A stretch of 64,000 nt of DNA from Leptodesmis sichuanensis A121 (GTDB lineage: Bacteria > Cyanobacteriota > Cyanobacteriia > Leptolyngbyales > Leptolyngbyaceae). The DNA lies in the NCBI RefSeq assembly GCF_021379005.1, contig NZ_CP075171.1, forward strand, positions 310,001 to 374,000, in the 5' to 3' direction. The position numbers were made by a program, and so were the translations under genes. The notes below the pieces were generated by a model. The model had not been told where the DNA came from. It was given only the letters and a program-made list of their open reading frames with translations, and ran no database searches. Positions 44,201 through 52,148 of the stretch are shown here, piece after piece (position 1 is the first letter of the stretch; each line of letters opens with the position of its first letter).

Positions 44201-45746
44201 GGCGATTGTGGGCTTACTCCAAGCACTGGCAAGTGCAGCGGTTCGGGTGCGTCGGAGTGCAGCCACAGCATTGGGAAATATCGGCTCAGAAGCAGCGATC
44301 CCGGGCTTACTCCAAGCACTAGCAGATTCAGACAGGGACGTGCGTTTGAATGCCGCCGAGGCATTAGGCAACATTGGCTCAGAGGCGGGAATCCCAACCT
44401 TACTCCAAGCATTGGCAGATGAAAATAACAATGTGCGTCAGAGGTCTACCAGGGCACTGGGCAACATCAGCTCAGAGGCGGCGATTGCGGGCTTACTCCA
44501 AGCGCTAGCAGATGCAGACAAGTACGTGCGTAAGATTGCCACCGAGGCGTTGGGAAACATCAGCTCAGATGTGGCGATTACGGGCTTGCTTCAGGCGCTA
44601 GCAGATTCAGATGGGGACGTGCGTAAGATTGCCACCGAGGCATTGGTCAACATCGGCTCAGATGCGGCGATTGCAGGCTTACTTCAAGTACTCGCAGATT
44701 CAAGCCATCATGTGCGTATGACGGCAGCCACTGCATTGGTCAACATCGGCTCAGATGCGGCGATTGCGGGCTTACTCCAAGCGCTAGCAGATGCAGACAA
44801 GTACGTGCGTTTAAATGCCGCTGAGGCATTGGTCAACATCGGCTCAGAGGTGGCGATTGCGGGCTTACTTCAAGCGCTAGCAGATGCAGATAGGAACGTG
44901 CGTCAGAGAGCCGCTAAGGCATTGAGCAAGATTGGCTCAGAGCAGGCGATTATAGGTTTACTCAACGCACTGCAAGATGCAGACTGGGACGTGCGTAAGA
45001 GTGCTGTCGAGGCATTGGGCAAGATCGGCTCAGGGCAGGCGATTATGGGTTTACTCAACGTACTACATACAGACTACTCCATGCGTTGGATCACGGCAGA
45101 GGCGCTAGGTCAGATTGCCAAGAGTCAATCAGAAGCGCTCGCCCCTCATCTACCCCATCTCCTCACCCTTATTCCCACTAAATCAGGCGAATCTGCCTAC
45201 AGAGTAATTCTCGCTATCCAAGAGAACTGCAAATTCTACAACTACGGACTTTGGCAAGCTCATCTAACTGTGCAGAACGCCGATCGCCCCCAAAGCCAGA
45301 ACAGCGCTCCAAACGCTATAACCATACAAACCCTGGAGAGGTTGACCATCATGACCGGCAAAGCACCGATATTCAACCAGCAACACGCAACCATTGGCGT
45401 GAACTATGCCGCTGAAGGCAGCACCATAGAATTCACCCAGCACACCAGTTCTTCTGAGCAAACCTTTGAGATTCTGCTTACCGACTACCAGCAATTTATT
45501 GAGCAACTTCAGCAGAAATATTCCACCCTGGCAGACTCAACCACCGTTCCGCAAATTATTGAAGTCGAAGCAAAACTCATCGAAACCCAAGATCAACAGC
45601 GGGGGCAAAATTTTCTCAATCTCAAACGACTGTGGAACGGTGGCAAGAAAGCAAGCATCAAAGTTGGCGAACACTTTGCTGAAAACAATGTTTGGGCAAA
45701 AGGGGCGATCGCCTTTCTCGAAGGTGTCAGCGAAGATGCGAAATAA
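41244..45746 (+). CDS. Trypsin-NACHT-HEAT fusion protein (STAND conflict system)
   Basis: 1500 residues. N-terminal trypsin-like domain with H37 (LTCAHVV), D73 (TLDLALVEL) and S144 (KGISGAALL); NACHT domain with Walker A GKPGSGKS (about 309-316) and Walker B LLLLDGLNELP (about 382-392), then EFRHQLIQEYYAAEALL; about twenty HEAT repeats of 31 residues from about 710 to 1300, nearly alike at DNA level; and a C-terminal part like that of the 19345 protein (ending FLEGVSEDAK). Model: ligand binding by HEAT repeats triggers NTP-driven oligomerisation and protease activation. TTG start at 41244, directly after the TCO1 gene. Confidence 0.93.
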   Translation: MTPLEDLLRQCTVKITVLGGWGTGFFVAPGLILTCAHVVRKAADLQVTVVYPTRESPLLATVKAQADDRKTLDLALVELTEPLLAHPCVLLDEEAVAIGQALYSYGYLESYANAAPVHPVNEGLTGDTPPLLKLQGAQVEKGISGAALLNLKTGKVCGMVKETRAAGFDLGGGAIPTRVILEQFPELRELQQAFHRGDRRWINLITPPRIDFQLYLQAILTNEDYREWQEVYTPTTVEDRRRMPEPETTIAFQRRFSSRLKLRAEIVKLDKQEQDNQPNGVREPQERVEQWDVLAGLRNYATEHVVLIGKPGSGKSTSLERLLWEEAEKALQDPNARIPVLVKLRRCTGTIEGLIRDFLVGHQVALEIAQIEELLRQGRFLLLLDGLNELPKAFETEVANFRDRYRRTTPMIVSTRDLGGGNTLGIEKTLKMLPLTEPQMREFVRGYLVEKGDRLFQNLQGDRLRKFAETPLLLWMLCRVFAHNGKVPDNLGFAFREFAQLYDQKLQADVPADSRDQWHRLLRHLAFVMMQGKTAIDLELSIPREEAEDCLTAYLRQEGWSNPRECAERWLQDLLKYHLIQPVIQPNFEEHIEFRHQLIQEYYAAEALLVQLPNLTNKHLQSEYLNYLKWTEPVALMLALVADKGQAVRLVQQALVVDLRLAARLSGEVRAVFQASTVDIIQQHYAAVECPSWLLVDFFDQSRSEAVIESLLNVLQHADESVRMNAARTLGKIGSEAAIAGLLQALLDSSHHVRTNAARALGKIGSEAAITGLVQALYENNDLGIAELGVAEALVSDGSEAAIAGLVQALADLSHYKRIKIAVALGKIDSEATLLKALADLSHYERMTVATALGNIGSEALSKIDSEATLLKALADSSHHVRMTAATALGNIGSEAAIVGLLQLLSDSDRDVRRRAISALGKIGSEAALLKALADSPRDVRESAAMALGNIGSEAAITGLLQALADSDRDVRWRAVSALGKIGSEAAIVGLLQALASAAVRVRRSAATALGNIGSEAAIPGLLQALADSDRDVRLNAAEALGNIGSEAGIPTLLQALADENNNVRQRSTRALGNISSEAAIAGLLQALADADKYVRKIATEALGNISSDVAITGLLQALADSDGDVRKIATEALVNIGSDAAIAGLLQVLADSSHHVRMTAATALVNIGSDAAIAGLLQALADADKYVRLNAAEALVNIGSEVAIAGLLQALADADRNVRQRAAKALSKIGSEQAIIGLLNALQDADWDVRKSAVEALGKIGSGQAIMGLLNVLHTDYSMRWITAEALGQIAKSQSEALAPHLPHLLTLIPTKSGESAYRVILAIQENCKFYNYGLWQAHLTVQNADRPQSQNSAPNAITIQTLERLTIMTGKAPIFNQQHATIGVNYAAEGSTIEFTQHTSSSEQTFEILLTDYQQFIEQLQQKYSTLADSTTVPQIIEVEAKLIETQDQQRGQNFLNLKRLWNGGKKASIKVGEHFAENNVWAKGAIAFLEGVSEDAK
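43380..45120 (+). repeat. 93-bp tandem coding repeats (HEAT units)
   Basis: Within the trypsin-NACHT gene. About twenty units of 93 bases, many differing at few positions (units near 44470-44940 share most bases such as GCGATTGCGGGCTTACTCCA). This is much higher DNA identity than in the HEAT region of the NACHT gene at 19345, indicating recent unit duplication or gene conversion. Confidence 0.85.
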
Positions 45747-45775
45747 CAATCATTCAACTCAACAGACTCAAAACC

Positions 45776-46015
45776 ATGCAAATTACCATCGACCTGCCTG
45801 ATAACCTAGCCCTCACAGAAGCAGACCTGCGCCGAGAAATGGCGATCGCGCTCTTTCAGCAAAACTATGTCAGTCTTGGTAGAGCCAGCAAAATTGCCGG
45901 AATTTACATTACGGACTTTCAAAAACTACTGGCAGATCGCGGTATCTGTGTTCACTACGATGTGGAAGACCTTGAGCAGGATGTTCAGCATCTGCGCGAT
46001 CGGGGTTGGCTATGA
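45776..46015 (+). CDS. UPF0175 family antitoxin
   Basis: 79 residues: MQITIDLPDNLALTEADLRR, EMAIALFQQNYVSLGRASKIAGIYITDFQKLL, ending ICVHYDVEDLEQDVQHLRDRGWL as in the gene at 35116. ATG 45776 by alignment. It starts 29 bases after the trypsin-NACHT stop and overlaps the toxin gene by four bases. Confidence 0.92.
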   Translation: MQITIDLPDNLALTEADLRREMAIALFQQNYVSLGRASKIAGIYITDFQKLLADRGICVHYDVEDLEQDVQHLRDRGWL

Positions 46016-46500
46016 TCGTTGTCAGTGATACCTCTGCCCTTTCAAATCTTGCCCTTGTCCATAACCTTTGGTTGCTAGAAGCTATTTACCAAACGGTGAT
46101 CATTCCTGACGTTGTTGCCAACGAACTGGCAGCAGCCAGCAATCCCACTATCTCAGCCATTCTCCAACTGACCTGGATTCAAACCCAATCCCTCACCAGC
46201 TCTCAACTGGCTGACCAACTACAACAAGACCGGGGACTGGATGCTGGAGAAGCCTATGCCATTGCACTAGCACTTGAGATACAAGCCGACGACCTACTCA
46301 TTGATGAAAGATTGGGACGACAAGAAGCTATTCGGCTTGGGCTTTCTATCATTGGTATTCTGGGTATTTTGCTCGTGGCTAAACAAAGAAGCTTCATCCC
46401 TCAAGTTCAACCCGTTATGGATGCCCTGATTGACCAAGCCGGTTTTCGCGTCAGCCCCCAGCTATATCAGCGAATCTTAGCCCTTGCCCAAGAGCCTTAA
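46012..46500 (+). CDS. DUF3368 PIN-like toxin
   Basis: 162 residues: MIVVSDTSALSNLALVHNL, DRGLDAGEAYAIALALE, DDLLIDERLGRQEAIRLGLSI. Close paralogue of the protein at 35364, with the same length and the same ending (LYQRILALAQEP). Last gene of the second STAND cassette; attC site 16 starts 42 bases later. Confidence 0.93.
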   Translation: MIVVSDTSALSNLALVHNLWLLEAIYQTVIIPDVVANELAAASNPTISAILQLTWIQTQSLTSSQLADQLQQDRGLDAGEAYAIALALEIQADDLLIDERLGRQEAIRLGLSIIGILGILLVAKQRSFIPQVQPVMDALIDQAGFRVSPQLYQRILALAQEP

Positions 46501-46542
46501 TATCAGTGAAGGAGAAACTGAGATAGTCGGTGGAGAAAGCCA

Positions 46543-46626
46543 GCTAACAAGTCGATGAAGCGGACGGGCAAGAGATCCTGGTGAGGTTGCAAAGGTTATC
46601 TGCCGCCGCTTATCTTAGTCGTTGTG
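46543..46626 (+). other. attC site 16, altered right box
   Basis: GCTAAC at 46543; the right box reads GTTGTG (46621-46626) in place of GTTAGC, though the arms AAGTCGATGAAGCGG and CCGCTTATCTTAGTC are complementary. Closes the 5.8 kb cassette. 84 bp. Confidence 0.7.
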
Positions 46627-46817
46627 CCGCTGGGTTGTCGGTGAGTCCCTATTGTAAGGTTAATGGCAAGGCGATCACAGATCGTCTAAAAGTACCCATA
46701 TGGGGAATAGCAAGGTTAAGACATGATTTGTACAATAAAGCCTGCGACTGATTGAGGCGATCTCTGACCAAACTTGAAACTACGAATTGTGAGGATCGTT
46801 TGCATCAATGCCTTACT

Positions 46818-48214
46818 ATCCCTCTTCCATCCTTCCAGCGAGGAATAAGTAAAATAAAGATTATGTTCCTGTCGCCATCTTAAGGGTATGGTTACACCGC
46901 GTGAAGCTCGTCCAACCCTCCGATTCGTCGATGAGTATTGTGAACTGTATGCCGACTTATTTCCCGAGGTGCGGAGCTTTGAAGCGTTCAAATATTTGCA
47001 TATCGGGATGATCTCAGACCTTAAACGCAAGACTTTGCCAGCCATTGCCAGAGCGGTTGGATTAGCCAATGAACAAGGGTTGCACAACGTGTTAACGGAA
47101 TCTCCCTGGTCAGTGCGTCGCCTGCGGCAGCGTCGCTTAAATCTGATCTTAGAATTGACTCAAAAACAAGCGATGATCCTGTTAATTGATGAGACCGGAG
47201 ATTGCAAAAAGGGAGACCGTACGGATTATGTGAAGCGTCAATACATTGGCAATGTCGGCAAACGAGAGAATGGCATTGTGGTCGTTACTGCTTACGGGTT
47301 ATTCAAGGGCATGATTTGCCCCTTGTGCTTCGAGGTCTACAAACCGAGAGAACGGCTCAAGCCGGGAGAGGTCTACCAGACGAAACCGCAAATTGCGGCC
47401 ACGATGATGCATGAGTTGATGGCCATGGGATTCCAGTTTGAGTTGGTGTTAGCCGATAGCTTGTCTGGTGAGAGTGAGTGTAACTTTATTTCAATGCTGG
47501 TTTCGCTCAAGTTGCCTTACATTGTGGCGATTCGCTCCAATCACGGGGTCTGGTTACCGCAAGACCAGGAGGTCACGGCAGAACCTTGGGAGCAGTTCAC
47601 CCGCACCTTCAGCAATGGCGAAACTGAAGTCCGCTATCGACGCGAGATTATCTATGGTACTCGTCGCAGTGTGCGTTACTGGGAGTTGACCACCAACCCA
47701 AAAACGTTACCGGACAATTCAACCGTGTTTGTGATGAGTAATGCGCCGGCCATCAAGCTCGATGAAATTGGTGATGCCTACGGTGATCGTACTTGGGTGG
47801 AATATGGACTCAAGCAAAGTAAGGATGCTTTGGGTTGGGCTGATTTCCGGGTGACGAACTACAAGCAGATTGAACGTTGGTGGGAGATCGTTATGAGTGC
47901 GTTCACGATGGTCAGTTTGTTTGTTGATGCCTTCAATCGAGAGTGTCCTTTATCTCAACAAGTCTTCACGCAGCATCCCTGGTGGAACAACCAACGGGGC
48001 TGGAAAAATCTGCTCAATAATTTGCGTTTGGTGATTGAACCGTGGATTGCCTTTAACCACCTCAAACAGTGGTTAACTGTGTTTTTCATTCCCACTTTGG
48101 AGCAGGGATTTGCCCAATTGATTGAGCGAATGCAGCCGTTTTACTGCCCTGTAATTCACGATCTGCTCCTGCAGCGCATCCTATTTAACTCTGCTTAAAT
48201 GATGGAAGAGGGAT
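46818..48214 (+). mobile_element. IS701-family element (1397 bp)
   Basis: Inverted ends ATCCCTCTTCCATC (46818) and GATGGAAGAGGGAT (48201-48214). No clear target duplication seen. About 190 bases of non-coding sequence separate it from attC site 16. Confidence 0.8.
46888..48198 (+). CDS. IS701-family transposase
   Basis: 436 residues with the IS701 pattern: LIDETGDCKKGDRTDYVKRQ (first Asp), VLADSLSGESECNF (second Asp) and DRTWVEYGLKQSKDALGWAD (probable Glu); the DETG-x-KKG and KRQY-x-GN elements are diagnostic. Whole frame, so it may be active. A diverged fragment of another member is at 50182-50338. Confidence 0.93.
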   Translation: MVTPREARPTLRFVDEYCELYADLFPEVRSFEAFKYLHIGMISDLKRKTLPAIARAVGLANEQGLHNVLTESPWSVRRLRQRRLNLILELTQKQAMILLIDETGDCKKGDRTDYVKRQYIGNVGKRENGIVVVTAYGLFKGMICPLCFEVYKPRERLKPGEVYQTKPQIAATMMHELMAMGFQFELVLADSLSGESECNFISMLVSLKLPYIVAIRSNHGVWLPQDQEVTAEPWEQFTRTFSNGETEVRYRREIIYGTRRSVRYWELTTNPKTLPDNSTVFVMSNAPAIKLDEIGDAYGDRTWVEYGLKQSKDALGWADFRVTNYKQIERWWEIVMSAFTMVSLFVDAFNRECPLSQQVFTQHPWWNNQRGWKNLLNNLRLVIEPWIAFNHLKQWLTVFFIPTLEQGFAQLIERMQPFYCPVIHDLLLQRILFNSA

Positions 48215-48284
48215 ATGTTTGCCAGCAAGAATGGCTATAACGACAATTTGTAGCTACAATTGGTTATTGTAACGATCGCCAGTC

Positions 48285-48560
48285 ATGGAATACGAATGGG
48301 ATGAAGCAAAGCGTCTCGCCAATCTTCGTAAGCATGGAATTGACTTTATTGATGTCCCAGCCATATTTGGTGGCGACACTGTAACTGTTGAGGATGATCG
48401 CTATAGCTATGGGGAGCAGCGGTTTATCACATTTGGCTTGTTGCAAGGGCGAGTGATTGCTGTTGTCCATACCGAACGAGAGGATTATACCCGTATTATT
48501 TCCGCAAGAAAGGCAACGAAATATGAACAGCGAGCCTACTTCGAGCAACTCTCAAACTGA
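48285..48560 (+). CDS. brnT: BrnT-family toxin
   Basis: 91 residues: MEYEWDEAKRLANLRKHGIDFIDVPAIF, DDRYSYGEQRFITFGLLQGRV and the C-terminal RIISARKATKYEQRAYFE. Third BrnT of the array. Its coding region overlaps the antitoxin start by 38 bases. It follows the IS701 end by 70 bases, so the IS may supply its promoter or separate it from the native one. Confidence 0.93.
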   Translation: MEYEWDEAKRLANLRKHGIDFIDVPAIFGGDTVTVEDDRYSYGEQRFITFGLLQGRVIAVVHTEREDYTRIISARKATKYEQRAYFEQLSN

Positions 48561-48801
48561 TTGGCAGCGATTAGATGCTATGACGGACGAAGATATTGAT
48601 TTCTCAGACTGCCCAGAAGTTACACCAGAGATGTTTGCAAAAGCAATAGTGCGACGTGGTTTACCCGTTGCAAAAGCAAAGACCCAGGTTACACTCCGTA
48701 TCGATAGCGATGTTTTGGATTGGTTTAAGTCTCAGGGACGTGGCTATCAAACTCAAATCAATCAGTTGTTGCGGGCTTATATGGAAGCACATCAGCGGTA
48801 G
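48523..48801 (+). CDS. brnA: BrnA-family antitoxin
   Basis: 92 residues from ATG 48523 (MNSEPTSSNSQTDWQRLDAM). The family pattern is clear: DEDIDFSDCPEVTPEMFAKAIVRRGLP, then the ribbon-helix-helix TQVTLRIDSDVLDWFKSQGRGYQTQINQLLRAYME. Binds BrnT and the operator. A longer frame from 48457 overlaps brnT and is unlikely. Confidence 0.94.
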   Translation: MNSEPTSSNSQTDWQRLDAMTDEDIDFSDCPEVTPEMFAKAIVRRGLPVAKAKTQVTLRIDSDVLDWFKSQGRGYQTQINQLLRAYMEAHQR

Positions 48802-48805
48802 TTGT

Positions 48806-49417
48806 ATGGTAGCCAAAACCTTTGTTTATGAACGTCAAGTTGAATATTGGACAAGCCGACAAATAGAGGAGTTTTTTCTCAATGCTGGTTTCGATATTGT
48901 TGTCTATCCCGTAGAACAAGGAATAGAGCGTTATTTACCAGCAGATCATATATTTGGGGTTGATGACGCTTTGATTAAGTTGTTTGGAATACAGTACAAA
49001 GCGCTGTACCACAATTCAGTAAATTACTGGAAACTCGACCAACGCCAACACTGTCGTTTAGTCCACTTTCCCTGGATTTACTATGGTTTGTCAGATTTAC
49101 AGAGCGTTTCTGATGGTCGTAATGGTCTTCATTATCTCAGAATTCTAAGTTCAGCGTTTCCTTATGTTAATAAGCTAGATGTTGGAAGTTTAGATCCCTA
49201 TTACCGCTGGGGAGCATTTTATCAGCATCTACAGTCCTGCCAAACCGGTCGTCTTGTCCAGAATATTTCTGATCTTCAGGAGGCAATTTCGCCTCTCCAA
49301 GAGAGGGATTTGGATAGAACCACTATTGAAGTCACAGATATCTTTGTTGCTAACTTTAATACAAAGCAGCTTGTACATCTATCACCACAATTGAAGCAAG
49401 TAGATACTAATGAATAG
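48806..49417 (+). CDS. Protein of unknown function
   Basis: 203 residues from ATG 48806 (MVAKTFVYERQVEYWTSRQI). It has EEFFLNAGFDIVVYPVEQGIERYLPADHIFGVDDALIKLFGIQYKALY, which looks like a nuclease-type alpha/beta fold (acidic residues followed by FGIQYKA resembles the D-x(n)-QxK of some PD-(D/E)xK enzymes). That suggestion is weak. The start is 4 bases after the antitoxin stop, so it belongs to the brnTA transcript. Last gene of the array. Confidence 0.75.
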   Translation: MVAKTFVYERQVEYWTSRQIEEFFLNAGFDIVVYPVEQGIERYLPADHIFGVDDALIKLFGIQYKALYHNSVNYWKLDQRQHCRLVHFPWIYYGLSDLQSVSDGRNGLHYLRILSSAFPYVNKLDVGSLDPYYRWGAFYQHLQSCQTGRLVQNISDLQEAISPLQERDLDRTTIEVTDIFVANFNTKQLVHLSPQLKQVDTNE

Positions 49418-49428
49418 TGAGCAGTGCC

Positions 49429-49515
49429 GCATAACAACCCGGTTGGAGCGGACTGTTGAGAGATCTTGGCGGTGATTTAAAGGTTACTAGCAGCCGCTCA
49501 ACCGGAACGTTATGC
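49429..49515 (+). other. attC site 17 (last of the array)
   Basis: GCATAAC at 49429 and GTTATGC at 49509-49515, with arms AACCCGGTTGGAGCGG and CCGCTCAACCGGAACG. Perfectly symmetrical outer boxes. 87 bp. Confidence 0.9.
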
Positions 49516-49661
49516 CGCAAACTTCCTGTGGGAGCCATCTGGAATGAACTCTGTATCTAAGTATTTCAAATACTTGCTTCTGGTAGTCCATTTTTGTAAA
49601 TGACAGGGAAAATAGATAAAGTCACTCTTCTCATCGCTTATGTCTAACATTCCTCTGGTGC

Positions 49662-50097
49662 TGGCTGATAGCCCTGGAGCTTGAGATCCTAGCAGTGCGG
49701 CCAATGCTTCTGAAAAATCCCCTGTTGAAATCCCCTTCAAGTACAACCAGGGCAACACCGCTTCCACACTTCTGGCTCGCTTGAGAGAGGGCGGCAACAA
49801 CGATGAATTGAATTTGATGCCACTGCCACTACTGTCTCTGACCTTGGGTACCTGGATTTCTACCTCCCCGACCCCGCTCATAAGGGTGCGCTCTGGCAAG
49901 TAGCCGTTGCGAACTACCGCTGCTCGTCCCTACCCATCCTTACGAGGTTGGTATTGGCCTAAAAACTCCTGCAATTCTGCTTCTACTGCTTGCCGAATGA
50001 TTTGCCGGGCACCTTGCCGTACCAGCGCCGTCAGCGCATCGTCAAACGATTCCGTTGTCTCTACTGCTGGGAGTGCAATAAGATTGTCGTCATTCAT
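49662..50097 (-). pseudogene. IS256-family transposase remnant
   Basis: From ATG 50097: MNDDNLIALPAVETTESFDD, VRQGARQIIRQAVEAELQEFL, then an in-frame TAG after PRKDG (49930-49932) with the family sequence continuing (RAAVVRNGYLPERTLMSGVG, EIQVPKVRDSSGSGIKFNSS, WLYLKGISTGDFSEALAALLG). Similarity is lost near 49662, well before the catalytic core. A nonsense mutation plus truncation mark it as dead. The 150 bases to attC site 17 hold nothing recognisable. Confidence 0.88.
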
Positions 50098-50181
50098 GGT
50101 GTATCCTCGTCTGGGTCTTTTTTGTCTTATCCAGCAGGATATGCCCTTTTTTCTCCTTGGCTCATACACCACAAATAAACA

Positions 50182-50338
50182 TAGCTCATCATCCGAGCGG
50201 CAATCTCTGGTTTGGTGCGATAAGTCTCTCCGGCTTTCAGACGTTCTCTGGGTTTGTCCACCTCGAACAGTAAAGGAAAGGTGATGCTCCCCATCACCCC
50301 GTAAGCAGTGACAGCCACAATCCCATTCTCAATCTTGC
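50182..50338 (-). pseudogene. IS701-type transposase fragment
   Basis: About 50 codons reading KIENGIVAVTAYGVMGSITF and FEVDKPRERLKAGETYRTKP, the part of IS701 transposases after the first catalytic Asp. It is related to but not derived from the element at 46818. It abuts the ycf37 stop codon and marks the end of the foreign region. Confidence 0.85.
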
Positions 50339-50866
50339 CTAAGTTGAGGGAACCACTCGTTTTTGTAAAGAGTCAGCCCGTCGCTTTGCGGTGGTATTTT
50401 GGGGATCCAGTTTGAGCACTTGTTCATACGCTTCTAAAGCAGGCATGGTTAACTGCTTGCGCTCGTAGGCATGGCCCAGGTTATTCAACGCTGTAACGTA
50501 AGTGGGATCGATCTTCAACGCTTCTTTGTACTGCCGGATCGCGAGATCGTATTGCTCCTGAGCAAAGTAGGCAAACCCCAGGGCATTGTAAACTAATGCG
50601 CTTTCTTGTTCCGGTAAATCCTCTGCTTTCAAGGCTTTTTGGAAGAGGGCGATCGCCTGAGAATAAACTCGCTTATCCAGATACAGGCTCCCCAATTCGT
50701 AATATTCCTGAGCCGTACCTTTTTCTTTCGTTAGCTTATTTTGTAACTTGCCTAAGGTGGTTTCAATCTTGCGTGTTTTGAGAATTTGCCGAAAGATCGC
50801 CCAGGCTGCCGCACTCAGCAACAGCAGCAGGATCGAGATATAAACAACTGGAAGCCCGTTTTCCAT
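50339..50866 (-). CDS. ycf37: Ycf37-like TPR protein (photosystem I assembly)
   Basis: 175 residues: an N-terminal membrane anchor (VVYISILLLLLSAAAWAIF), then KLTKEKGTAQEYYELGSLYLDKR and three TPR units (ALVYNALGFAYFAQEQYDLAIRQYKEALKIDP and following). This order is characteristic of the cyanobacterial and plastid Ycf37 protein, which helps assemble or stabilise photosystem I at the thylakoid membrane. Length and anchor agree with the family. First chromosomal gene after the integron. Confidence 0.9.
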   Translation of the reverse strand: MENGLPVVYISILLLLLSAAAWAIFRQILKTRKIETTLGKLQNKLTKEKGTAQEYYELGSLYLDKRVYSQAIALFQKALKAEDLPEQESALVYNALGFAYFAQEQYDLAIRQYKEALKIDPTYVTALNNLGHAYERKQLTMPALEAYEQVLKLDPQNTTAKRRADSLQKRVVPST

Positions 50867-51048
50867 ATCAACTCTTAATCACTGTTGGATTTGTTAAGAA
50901 CAATTTTAAAGCACTGACTGTCCCTACCAATCTTACCGCGTGAGGGGCGGGATGCGAGGAAGGCGAAAAGATAAGAGGGAAAAGAGAGGGAGAATCGGGG
51001 ATCAGGAGCGTGGGTAGAAACGCGATAAACCGCTTCTGTAGATGGGAG

Positions 51049-52038
51049 TTAGCGGCGGGAATGGTGCTCCCGACTGAGCAGGGCAACGCTGAGGGTAACG
51101 ATCAGTACGCCGAGAAGCTGAACATTGGTTAAGGTTTCCTGGATGGTAAACCAGGCCAGCACAACGGTCAGGGCGGGGTTAGTAGCCGCAACCATAGACG
51201 CAGAGGTGGCTCCAATCAGCCGGATGCCAAAATTATTCAGCAGGTGTCCGCCAAAGGTAAAAGTTGCTGATAACAGTCCACCGATCCATAAAGCTAGCCA
51301 GGGAAGTTGGACATCCTGCAGGTTCCCTAGAATTAAACTGATCCCAGACAAAAGCAGGGCGATCGTGAAACTCAGCCAGGTAAACGGCACCGGATGCATG
51401 GTTTCAAAGCTTTTTTGCGCCAGGATGGTGTAAAAGGCATAGGTAAATCCGGAAGCCAGCCCCAGCAGAATGCCGATCCAGGTGTTTTGACTCACAGAGG
51501 TATGAACAACGGGCATGGTCAGCGCACTACCCAGCAAAATAGCCACCATGACTCCCCACCGTAAGGGCGTGGGACGGTTCCCAAAAAACCGCCAGGACAA
51601 TAACGCCGTAAACATGGGATAGGAGAAAAACAGAGTCAGGGCAATGCCAGTAGGAATTAACCCGATCGAGATATATAGCAGTGCCAGATACAAGAACATC
51701 AACACGCCGCTTCCTAAACATTGCCAGAGGAGCGATCTCTGTTCTGGTAAGTGTAACTGGTGTACCTCCTTCCAGGTTCCCGCGTAAAGCCGGGGAGCCA
51801 ACATCGCCATGGCAGGCACCACCACCAGCATTCGCATAAACAGCAGTAGAAAGGAATGCTGCAGAGTAGGAGTGACAAACCCACCAATCTCAGTAATTCC
51901 AAATACTGGATGGGAAGTGAACAGAACTCGCACTACCACATTCTGAAAACAGAAAAAGACAGATGACAATAAAACGATGACAAAACCCAGCACGATCGCA
52001 GATTCCTCGGTGAACTCCTTGATCATACCGATTGCCAT
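51049..52038 (-). CDS. EamA/DMT-family transporter
   Basis: An inner-membrane transporter of the drug/metabolite superfamily with about ten predicted membrane segments, e.g. IVLGFVIVLLSSVFF, SLLWQCLGSGVLMFLYLALLYI, GVMVAILLGSALTM, and a C-terminal EamA repeat (TSASMVAATNPALTVVLAWFTIQETLTNVQLLGVLIVTLSVALL). ATG 52038 (MAIGMIKEF) is preferred; a GTG start at 52077 would add 13 residues. Substrate unknown. Confidence 0.85.
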   Translation of the reverse strand: MAIGMIKEFTEESAIVLGFVIVLLSSVFFCFQNVVVRVLFTSHPVFGITEIGGFVTPTLQHSFLLLFMRMLVVVPAMAMLAPRLYAGTWKEVHQLHLPEQRSLLWQCLGSGVLMFLYLALLYISIGLIPTGIALTLFFSYPMFTALLSWRFFGNRPTPLRWGVMVAILLGSALTMPVVHTSVSQNTWIGILLGLASGFTYAFYTILAQKSFETMHPVPFTWLSFTIALLLSGISLILGNLQDVQLPWLALWIGGLLSATFTFGGHLLNNFGIRLIGATSASMVAATNPALTVVLAWFTIQETLTNVQLLGVLIVTLSVALLSREHHSRR

Positions 52039-52148
52039 CCCTGTACTTTTTTCATCCAGTCGAAATATGGTTGCCACAACCTTGACATAACTCCTGTCTA
52101 GATTGGCAATAGAAACAATTTTAAAGTTCTACAGAAACAAGACGCACC

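Noticed and set aside
43772-44431. Long minus-strand frame (219 codons) in the HEAT region, and a similar one at 21888-22463
   Set aside because: Shadow of the tandem coding repeats. Its Ser/Pro/Ala-rich repeats mirror the plus-strand HEAT units.
46627-46817. A gene or attC remnant between attC 16 and the IS701
   Set aside because: No frame with a start, ribosome site or recognisable sequence, and no paired attC arms.
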